A DNA stretch of 64,000 nucleotides from Whitmania pigra (Eukaryota; Annelida; Clitellata; Hirudinida; Haemopidae): NCBI GenBank assembly GCA_021613335.1, contig JAJTWR010000272.1, positions 241,001 through 305,000 of the forward strand, written 5' to 3'. Both the position numbers and the translations under genes were made by a program. Below the pieces are notes generated by a model that ran no database searches, was not told the DNA's origin, and worked only from the letters and a program-made list of their open reading frames with translations. Shown here piece by piece: positions 51,901-64,000 of this stretch. Each line of letters opens with the position of its first letter. Positions within the stretch are counted from its first letter, which is position 1.

Positions 51901-54363
51901 TAATAACGATTTCCAAAATCTGCTGAAATTGATGAGCGGTAGAAATATTAATAAAGTGAGTTAGATTTTAAAATTATAAGAAAAAACCAATAATACTGCC
52001 GTCAAATCATAAAACATTCCATTTTCTAGACCACAAAAGAACTCCTACTAAGTGTTATGAACAGCGATCTTCGAATACCACAAAGTGATCAAAAGCCAAA
52101 GCATACTACCCAAAAACAATCAGCTTATTCAACCCCAGAACAGCCAATGTTTTCTACCCAACGACATATAGCATGTTCAACGTATGAACCAATGAACTTC
52201 AGAGTGAAAAACGAACAGGTGTATGACAAAGTGAAAAACGAATCAGTGCGTTTAGGAAAGAAACGAAAACCAGCGTATTCAACGCAGCATCAAACAGTGT
52301 ACTCAACCCAACCACAAACGTCGTACTCAACCCATAATCAAACAGTGTACTCAACCCATAATCAAACAGTGTACTCAACCCAACCACAAACGGCGTACTC
52401 AACCCAACCACGCACAGTATATTCAACAGCATATCTGCCAGTCTATTCAACCCAGCAACAAACAGTCTATTCAACCCAACCACAAACAGTGTACTCAACT
52501 CAACCACAAGCGGTGTATTCAGCCCAACAACAAACAGTGTACTCAACTCAACCACAAGCGGTGTATTCAGCCCAACAACAAACGGCGTACTCAACCCAAC
52601 CACGCACAGTGTATTCAACAGCACATCTACCAATCCATTCAACCCAACCACAAACAGTGTACTCAACCCAACCTCAAACAGTGTACTCAACCCAAAATCA
52701 AACAGTGTACTCAACAGCACATCTACCAATCCATTCAACCCAACCACAAACAGTGTACTCAACCCAACCTCAAACAGTGTACTCAACCCAAAATCAAACA
52801 GTGTACTCAACCCAACCTCAAACAGCTTATTCAACACCATATCTGCCAGTCTATTCAACCCAGCAACAAACAGTCTATTCAACCCAACCACAATCAGTAT
52901 ATTCAACACCAGAGGTGCCTGTCAGAGTGAAAAAACAACCGGTGCAAGTTAAAGTGAAAAAAGAATCCGTGCATTTAGGAAGGAAGCGAAAACCAGCGTA
53001 TTCAAATCAGCATCAAACAGTGTACTCAACCCAACCACAAACCGCTTATTCAACACCGTATCTGCCAGTCTTTTCAACCCAGCAACAAACAGTCTATTCA
53101 ACCCAACCACAAACAGTGTACTCAACTCAACCACAAGCGGCGTATTCAACCCAACAACAAACGTTGACTAATGTCAACCCAACCACGCACAGTATATTCA
53201 ACAGCACATCTGCCAGTCTATTCAACCCAACCACAAACAGTGTACTCAACACAACCACAAACAGCTTATTCAACACCATATCTGCCAATCTATTCAACCC
53301 AGCAACAAACAGCTTATTCAACACCATATCTGCCAATCTATTCAACCCAGCAACAAACAGCTTATTCAACACCATATCTGCCAATCTATTCAACCCAGCA
53401 ACAAACAGCTTATTCAACAACATATCTGCCAGTCTATTCAACCCAGCAACAAACAGTTTATTCAACACCATATCTGCCAATCTATTCAACCCAGCAACAA
53501 ACAGTCTATTCAACCCAACCACAAACAGTATATTCAACACCACAGGTGCCTGTCAGAGTGAAAAAACAACCGGTCATGTTAAAGTGAAAAACGAATCCGT
53601 GCGTTTAGGAAGGAAGCGAAAACCAGCGTATTCAACTCAGCATCAAACAGTGTACTCAACCCAACCACAAGCGACGTACTCAAACCAACCAGTTTATTCA
53701 AACACAGTATATTCAACAGCACATCTGTCAGTCTATTCAACCCAGCAACAAACAGTGTACTCAACTCAACCACAAGCGGTGTATTCCACCCAGCAACAAA
53801 CAGTGTACTCAACCCAACCTCAAACAGTGTGTTCAACACCACAACTGCCAGTGTATCCTACCCAACCACCCACAGTATATTCAGCAGCACATCTGCCAGT
53901 CTATTCAACCCAGAAACAAACAGTGTGTTCAACCCAGCCACAAACAGTGAATTCAACCCAGCCACAAACAGTGTATTCAACCCAGCCACAAACAGTGAAT
54001 TCAACAGCCCAACTGCCAGTTTATTCAACCGAGCAACAAACACAAACGGTGTATTCAACCCAACAACAAGCAACGTATTCGGCGAAACATCAAGCAATGC
54101 ATATCACGAAACAAGAACTACTGCATTCCACCCAGCAACAACCAATGTGTGTCAGTGTTAAAGAAGAACCAATCAGAATTAAGCAAGAACCAGTATGCTA
54201 CAGTCATAAAGATGAACCAATGTCTTTCTACGTTAAAGAAGAACCGATCAGAGTTAAAGAAGAACCGATCAGAGTTAAAGAAGAACCAGTGTGTGTCATT
54301 GTTAAACAAGAACCTATATCTTCCAATGTACAAGGCCCAGTGTATTCGACGCAAGTACAATAA
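48916..54363 (+). CDS. Unrecognised 1341-residue protein with C-terminal YSTQ tandem repeats
   Basis: Twelve exons: 48916..48943, 49052..49113, 49177..49226, 49402..49639, 49728..49837, 50037..50203, 50267..50362, 50523..50611, 50914..51183, 51310..51809, 51874..51955, 52030..54363, 4026 nt. All phases agree. Residues 1-570 look globular and mostly helical, rich in L, I, F, Y, K and E (DRIVEMVFLQLIELVPES, DFIRGALSKFYFP). I recognise no family. Residues about 590-1270, all in the last 2.3-kb exon, are octads close to T-V-Y-S-T-Q-P-Q, with TAYSTPYLPVYSTQQQ variants. Three basic blocks V-K-x-[EK]-S-V-[RH]-L-G-[RK]-K-R-K-P-A-Y-S interrupt them near 52220, 52940 and 53580. The tail (from 54148) is packed with V/I-K-x-E-P. 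The Tyr/Gln/Ser low-complexity character resembles FET-type prion-like domains; nuclear localisation is my inference from KRKP and psi-K-x-E. Residues about 943-1080 read in a shifted frame. Confidence 0.75.
52280..54110 (+). repeat. 24-bp coding tandem repeat with higher-order structure
   Basis: The base unit is 24 bp, for example 'acagtgtactcaacccaacc' followed by ACAA, encoding eight residues. Variant units (TCAACACCATATCTGCCAGT) alternate with it. Larger blocks start at the KRKP-coding segments near 52260, 52980 and 53610, giving a higher-order period of about 640-720 bp. Several frames on both strands stay open because the unit lacks stops. Confidence 0.93.
53164..53577 (+). other. Frame-shifted segment inside the repeat exon
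   Basis: At about 53164 the unit GTGTAC is replaced by the 10-base TTGACTAATG, a net +4. The following repeats are therefore read one frame over, as NPATNSLFNTISANLF-type repeats instead of YSTQ. At about 53571-53577 the sequence CCGGTCATGTT lacks one base relative to the earlier CCGGTGCAAGTT copy at about 52938. This returns the frame to VKVKNES. Both frames are open throughout. Confidence 0.85.
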
Positions 54364-56160
54364 AGTAAATGGTTATCTCCCTTTACCTTGCAACTAGGAC
54401 CAAAAGTGCAAAAGTGCAAAACCACTAAATTTGTTGAATGTTTGAAAAATAAATAAATAAATACGCTCTTGAAGTAGCAGTTTGTTCACGGCTACTTGAA
54501 TCGCTTTCATGTTGAAACTTGAATTAAGGTTTACTTAACATAACATAACATATTATAATATTAATTTATAATGGTTTAAGGAGACTAATGTCTGTATGAT
54601 AAACAACTCTTCTGTCGTTAATCTGAACCCTTCCGAGTTTCAGAACGCATACCTCCGCCTTTTGGTGCAGTTAACCCTTTGAAAGGCAGCGCTATGCAGT
54701 TATTAAAAGTAATGACAACGATAATGCTAAACCCAAAAATACATCATTTCTCAGGCTAACGGGTTTATTAATTCATTATGTCATTACCGAGTTGCGATGA
54801 CGGTCAACAAATAATCAACAAACCATTTCCTTGTTTTGACAAGTTGAAGAGTTGTTCTCAAGACACGGTTTGTCAACCTCGGCCTACCATAGGAATTATC
54901 TACTGATTTAAAGAGATAAATTTTCTTGTGCTATTATAAACGTTGTTAGTCCGCTGTTTGTCGTACAATCTTAGATCCTCGTAATTTGGCTCAGTTTGGT
55001 GCTGACTAGTGTTGTCGTAAGTACTTTTGGAGTATAAGTATAAGTATAAGTACAAAATACGTGGGGCTGAAGGTACTTATAAGTACAGTTACAAGAAAGT
55101 TGTAGACAATGTACTTAAGTACAAGTATTTTTGAATGTACTTAAGTATAAGTACAAGTACTTTTGGGGACCTTCATTGATCAGAAATAATATTCGTTATC
55201 TTCAATACAATGTTAATGCAAGTATAACATAATTTATATTTATCAATAAAATTGATTATTCTTATATAAAAGAAGTTAGGACCGTCGAATTTTATTTTAA
55301 TTCTCGTTTACAATCATCTGGAATGCAAATTCAAAAACAGGTTTCGCTCTGACTGTAAAAACATCTAAAATTGTAAAAATATCTCATTTTACATGCACGT
55401 CAGATCTGAATAATCCAATATTCTTACTTTAATGCCACCTAAATATTCGCACAAGCTTACCAAATGGGTAAATATTCGAAAGAAGAATTTTATCAACCTA
55501 GGTCCAAAAAAGAAATCATTTCGAGGTTTTAATGGAAGTTCGATTATGTACGTTGAAAATTTCAACTAATTAATCTCTTTAGTCCGCATTACAAATAATT
55601 TCGCCTGAGAGGAGCTGCGTCTTAGTTCAAAGCAAGAATCGCAAAAACGAAATTACGTCTCAAATTGCTTATAAATTTACACTCGCACCTCTGTGCTCAA
55701 ATTATCTTAGCTATACAACGTACTTTAGTCAAATAAATACGATAAATCTGTGCTCAACATCTCTGATTTTGAGCTTGTAAAAATATAAATTTTTTTTTAA
55801 ATATAAATTATTACAAAGAGCAAAATATTCTGATACTTACAAAGTTAGCTTTGTTAACTCCTTTGTTAATTGGTGTTCTCATGCTTCATTGTTTTAGATA
55901 GGTCAGGAAATTATAATGTTATTTTCCAAGACACAGTGAGGGTGAGAAGGCGAAAATTATAATTTTGATTTTTAACTAACTATTTGTTGCAAGGTAAGAA
56001 ATAAATTATTCTGCATATATTTCTAGAGCTATTAATAGCTTCATCCATAGGTTCAACCAAATAGGATTGAAGTAAACAAGAGCGAACACAGCTGACCTCT
56101 GACGTATTTGAGGCTTGAATTTGATTGTTTTTGCGTAATTTCTGTCGAAAATTATTCGAA
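54364..56160. other. Intergenic region before UBE2H
   Basis: Contains the 3' UTR of the YSTQ-repeat gene, with the overlapping AATAAATAAATAAATA signal at about 54449, and the UBE2H promoter. An AAGTA-rich element is at 55008-55170. The open frame at 55980-56210 on the minus strand overlaps UBE2H exon 1 antisense and is rejected. Confidence 0.5.
55008..55170. mobile_element. AAGTA-repeat element, possible hAT-type MITE end
   Basis: About 160 bp of AAGTAC/AAGTATA motifs in both orientations, starting after TAGTGTTGTCGTAAGTAC. The motif style and the near CAGTGTTG start resemble non-autonomous hAT elements with many copies in animal genomes. No matching opposite terminus or target-site duplication could be identified, so this may be a partial copy or simply a local repeat. 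Confidence 0.35.
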
Positions 56161-58557
56161 ATGTCTTCTCCAAGTCCCGGAAAACGTAGGATGGACACTG
56201 ATGTTGTCAAACTGTATCCTTTTTGGTGATTCTGGCAGCAGAAATTTTAATTTGAAGTCGTTTTACGTCGGCTAAATAGCTTATTGAGGCAGAGGCTCCC
56301 GAAATTAGGATGAACTAATTTTATTTGTTATTTGTTACATTATCTCAATGTTCACATTAAATATGAAACTTTCATGTATGACAACTTTAATTTTAGTTAT
56401 AATTGTAACTGTTTCGGGCGAGTTAAGACATCGTCTGCCTATTGTTCTGTGGCGAGAGAAAGTATTTGATGAAAATGTTTGAGTTTCTTAATTGATAGCT
56501 AGAATCGAGAGCAAGCATGAGGTGACACTTCTTGGTGGATTGCATGAGTTTGTGGTCAAGTTTTATGGTCCTTCAGGGAGTGAGTTTCAAGTCTGCCCTG
56601 ATTTTTTAAGACTTTTGTTTCAAATGAATCTCCTCAACAATTTCTCAATAAATTAGTTATAATAATACAACAAGGGCCCTCACACCTGATAAATATTGGC
56701 ATCATTAATTTTACAACGATGTTTGTAAGTCTCTCCAGTGATTCATTTTCTTTGTTTCATCAGCTCCGTACGAGGGGGGCGTCTGGAAAGTAAGGGTGGA
56801 CCTGCCCGAAAGATATCCATTCAAGTCTCCCTCAATAGGTTTTTACGATTTCTGTCGATTTTGACGATTGTCTTTGAGCTTAAAAGTTTGGAAGTCGTGG
56901 AGATTTTGAATTTTTGTTTTCCATATTTTCCAGGTTTTGTGAACAAAATCTTCCATCCGAACGTGGACGAAGTGTTGGTATCAGTTTGATTTATTTATAA
57001 AAGTTGTTGCCCTACGTGTTTAACGCACTGACTTGCTTTCAGTTCGGGAACTGTTTGCCTGGATGTTATTAATCAAGCATGGACTGCTCTTTATGGTGAG
57101 AATCTGTTGACAAACTTTACAAAATCCTATGTTGTTGTTATTAAAAAAAAAGTAAATACTTGGTATTTTATAACTTTTGAGACCAATCAGATGCAAATTA
57201 ATTAATTGCGAACATGTTCATAAGAGGGAGGTTGAGATTTTTAGTCCGTAGTTATTGTTCGAACGGTCTACAAAGTGCTGACGTAAGTATTTCAAGACAT
57301 CTCGAGCAAGATCTCAAAAGCCTTTGCACGAAGAATTGCAAGAATTTGTTCGATGGCTTGGAATGAACCGAGAAACCGTGGCATCGTTGCAGATCTTTCG
57401 AACATTTTCGAGTCATTCCTGCCCCAGTTGCTGACCTACCCGAACCCCACGGACCCCCTCAATGGCAGTGCGGCGGCCCTCTACCTCCACCGGCCAGAGG
57501 AGTACAACAAGAAGGTTCAAGGTCGGTCGAATAAAATCGTTTGCATTATTTTTCATAATTCATTTTCCAAATCGGAAGGTTTTTGATGCAATTGAGATGC
57601 TCCATCAGGAGCGCCTGAATTGCCAGGAATTAGTCGTTTTTGGTGGTTTGAATGTTGCTTTTGTCGGATCAAAGAAGTTTCTGGTTGTTGATTTAAGTGC
57701 CCTCTGGAATGTCCATTTGTTCAACGTTGTAGGAGTTAAGTTTCTCATTGTTTCGTGAGACGTGAAGTGACCCGCGTTAGAAATAAGGTGCACTGAGAGT
57801 ACAATGGGCCGTGTCGGTTTGATGCCCATGCGTCTGTTTTCCATGATCCAACACGCTCCTTGTCGATAATGATCCCAACGCATCAATGTAGCAATGTAGA
57901 TGAAGGATGTGGTAATTAATTAATAAAACTTAATAATAATAATAATAACAATAATAGTAATAACAGGCTAAAATTAATTGTGCAATATAATTATTTCTAG
58001 ATGATTTCATAGTTACAACTTTGTATGTCATGCAATAACAAGCAACGTTATTGAACGTAGGATTTCTTTTTTATGACCGACTAAGTAATACTCAGATGCC
58101 TGTCTTCAATGTGAGTCGATCATACCACAATAGCTGACTCAGGCTTATGATTCACTAGTGATTTTCGACTCGCAAGTTGTTGTGCCGAAGACTCGGTTCG
58201 TGAATTGTGACTCCTTTTTGTGGACCATTGCATGGGCTCGTACGAACTGTAATGATGGATTTTTGACGGTCAAACCATGATCTTTATATTAAATGAGTAT
58301 TATAATTACTGGGATTGTTTGAATATGTTTTTTGTTTTTCACAACTTGTTTCAAATCTGTGTTCAATTTGTTTTCAATTTGTGATAATTATATATTATAT
58401 ACCATTGTCCTAATCGATCTTTTAATTTCCGTTCGAAGAGTACGTTCGGAAATATGCCACGGAAGCGGCCCTCAGAGAGCAGGCGAACGCCCAGTCGTCC
58501 AGCGAAAGTTCCCTCAGCGACTTCTCAGACGACGAGATGGACGGCATGGAGTTATAA
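56161..58557 (+). CDS. UBE2H: Ubiquitin-conjugating enzyme E2 H
   Basis: Seven exons: 56161..56213, 56503..56579, 56764..56838, 56934..56973, 57043..57095, 57393..57521, 58439..58557, 546 nt, 181 residues (human 183). UBE2H accepts ubiquitin from E1 and works mainly with the CTLH/MAEA E3 complex; the yeast counterpart is Ubc8. Seen: the invariant N-terminus [18 protein letters not shown]; the UBC fold core ([30 protein letters not shown]); the HPN motif (KIFHPNVDE); and the active-site cysteine in [10 protein letters not shown], at about residue 87. [27 protein letters not shown] and the acidic serine-rich tail ([19 protein letters not shown], ending MEL) follow. The exon 4 donor was chosen as GAAGT|GTTGG because it alone gives DEVSGTV. 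Confidence 0.96.
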
Positions 58558-60055
58558 CGGTTACCGAGACGATTTGAAAGCTAAACAATGACCACATCAA
58601 AAAACTTCAGCCTTTTTACGACGTTTCCTTTCCTTTTTGTGCTTCTCCGTATTTTAGTGATATGCATTAGAAAGATTTGACGTTTTACTCGGAACTTTTT
58701 AAATTTGCCATTCGCTTTTGAATGATCGCAGAATTGCGGTCGGCAAGAAAGTGCCGGCTACGTTCGCCCGGCGTCATCATAGTTGAAGAGACGGGAGTTG
58801 CTAAATATTTATTCTGGATGCTGTACGCTTCTTACGGGAGATTGGGACACCTTGATTTTTGTTTAACTGTGAAAGAAGTTTTGTTTTCTTATTTTCTTCA
58901 GCTTGAAGGTATTAAACCTTAATCCATTCATTGGCTCGAAATTCATTACACATTCAAGTCGTTTTCATAAATTGCTTTGTTTCAAATGTTCGTGTGATAA
59001 AGTTGCCTGCCATCGGAGGAGGAGCATCCGACGATGATAAGTCTAATGATTTATAAACATTTCCCGGATTTTGTCATTTCGCCACTTATTGATTTTTTCT
59101 GGCAACCACTGAACAACTCCGTAACTCTTGTTTGTTTTTGAGGTGTCAGTGGTTTCACTCGCTAAATTTTGCCACAAATACAATTCTGCGCGCATCCATG
59201 AGTGACCGTCAACGTGAGAAGCAGAGTTTGGCTCAAGTTGTGTATTTTGGCTCGTATGTGGAAAATAGAACGAATTCGATTCAGAACGAGGTTGAGATTC
59301 GTGTCAAGTTTGGAGCCTTTAAAGTGTTAATTGCTCATAACGAGTAACCCGATGATAAGCGCAGCTATTCTTATCCGTAAAATGATTTCTCCCGACGATG
59401 TGTCGTCTGCGCAAGCGGTGGTGACGAATAAACATGGCGCGTTTGTTATCAATAATGAAGCATTATTATTTCAAGAAATCCATGCTGCAGAATCGCATTG
59501 TCGTGTAATGCACGCCACAGTACCAATAAAATCAGATTGATTAATATCTTTATTTATTAAAATATTGAAGCCAGACAAAGAAAACCCGTATAAATGGTAG
59601 ATAAACCCTCGCCACGTAAAAGACTTAATGGGCAGTGATGGCACGCAAAACTAGCGCAAAAACCACGGGTTAACTGATGGAGAAAGCTGGGCTATTCTTC
59701 AGACAATGGGAAAAATGGAGACTCTTTGGAAGGCACAACCACGTTCACAGCCCTCGAGCATTTGAACAATCTACTAACGAGTTATTTATAATAAACACAG
59801 GCTTGTACGTATGACCTCGACATTTGCAAAACGAAAAGCAAATCAGGTGAACCAGTTGCTTAACAAAGTAATAAATTAATAATTGGTTGGCAGACAATTC
59901 ATCAAAATTATTTACAAATCAAACAAAATCAAAACCTCCTAAAGAATTTATACCAAATGCATTTGATTCTAAACCATCCTAAGCATTTCTCCCTGGAATG
60001 GAATACATATTTCAACTGCCGATAACGACGAGCTAACGACGACAATTGCAAGAGG
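58558..60055. other. Convergent intergenic region, UBE2H to GMDS
   Basis: Contains both 3' UTRs. Open frames at 59132-59347 and 59331-59540 on the plus strand show no domain, splice pattern or family resemblance that I can support. Confidence 0.4.
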
Positions 60056-63972
<3,917 letters not shown>

Positions 63973-64000
63973 GGCAAAAATCAAATGTAATTCAATTGGG

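Noticed and set aside
53164..53577. Programmed ribosomal frameshifting to restore the YSTQ frame
   Set aside because: The annotated frame is open across the whole segment and returns to frame by indel, so no slippery site or recoding is needed.
52280..54110. CRISPR-array or prokaryotic surface-repeat interpretation of the 24-bp repeats
   Set aside because: Units are contiguous without unique spacers, lie in a eukaryotic exon with in-frame splice junctions, and encode a continuous protein.
59132..59540. Two overlapping short open frames between UBE2H and GMDS
   Set aside because: No domain, family or splice evidence; both genes are convergent here and the region is likely UTR or intergenic.

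Overview
This is a stretch of an animal (bilaterian) nuclear genome. It is AT-rich and intron-rich, with GT-AG introns and many trinucleotide microsatellites (ATC/GAT, AAT/ATT, AAC), especially between about 13 and 45 kb. The genes are clear orthologues of conserved metazoan proteins and have compact 50-500 bp introns apart from the microsatellite-filled ones. A lophotrochozoan, perhaps an annelid such as a leech, would fit, but that is an inference from texture and not a proof. Exon models were built by hand from homology to remembered family features, splice signals and phase. In every multi-exon model the exon lengths sum to a multiple of three and each junction restores the expected protein.

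Layout. 0.9-1.8 kb (-): ISCA1, mitochondrial Fe-S assembly. 2.7-3.2 kb (-): a six-finger C2H2 protein. 3.9-4.6 kb (-): prefoldin subunit 4. 5.05-9.03 kb (+): EIF2D. 9.6-10.6 kb (+): RIDA. 10.8-11.8 kb (-): single-exon RPRD1. 11.8-15.8 kb: gene-poor, with a GGAT microsatellite. 15.8-24.7 kb (-): a 13-exon PHACTR (RPEL/PP1) gene whose introns are full of microsatellites. 24.8-25.9 kb (+): single-exon IGBP1/alpha-4, head-to-head with PHACTR across about 124 bp. 26.3-30.4 kb (-): SERINC. 31.3-32.3 kb (+): a small unrecognised three-exon gene. 33.5-47.9 kb (+): a 28-exon ZO/TJP tight-junction scaffold (PDZx3-SH3-GuK-ZU5). 48.9-54.4 kb (+): a 12-exon gene of unknown family ending in a huge tandem-repeat exon. 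56.2-58.6 kb (+): UBE2H. 60.1-64.0 kb (-): GMDS, with a tandemly duplicated active-site exon.

The most unusual locus is 48.9-54.4 kb. It predicts a 1341-residue protein with a helical-looking unrecognised N-terminal half and a C-terminal half built of Tyr-Ser-Thr-Gln octads. Basic KRKP blocks interrupt the octads, and a terminal run of psi-K-x-E motifs closes the protein. Inside the repeats, a segment of about 410 bp is read in a shifted frame between two compensating indels. The second notable item is the duplicated GMDS exon carrying the catalytic lysine. The two copies differ at about 20 of 105 bases but only 4 residues, as expected for mutually exclusive exons under purifying selection.

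The genes are mostly unrelated housekeeping functions: Fe-S assembly, chaperone, translation initiation, detoxification, Pol II CTD binding, PP1 and PP2A regulation, lipid/serine membrane protein, junction scaffold, ubiquitin conjugation and GDP-fucose synthesis. They do not form an operon-like pathway. PHACTR (PP1) and IGBP1 (PP2A) sharing one divergent promoter region is the only suggestive functional pairing.
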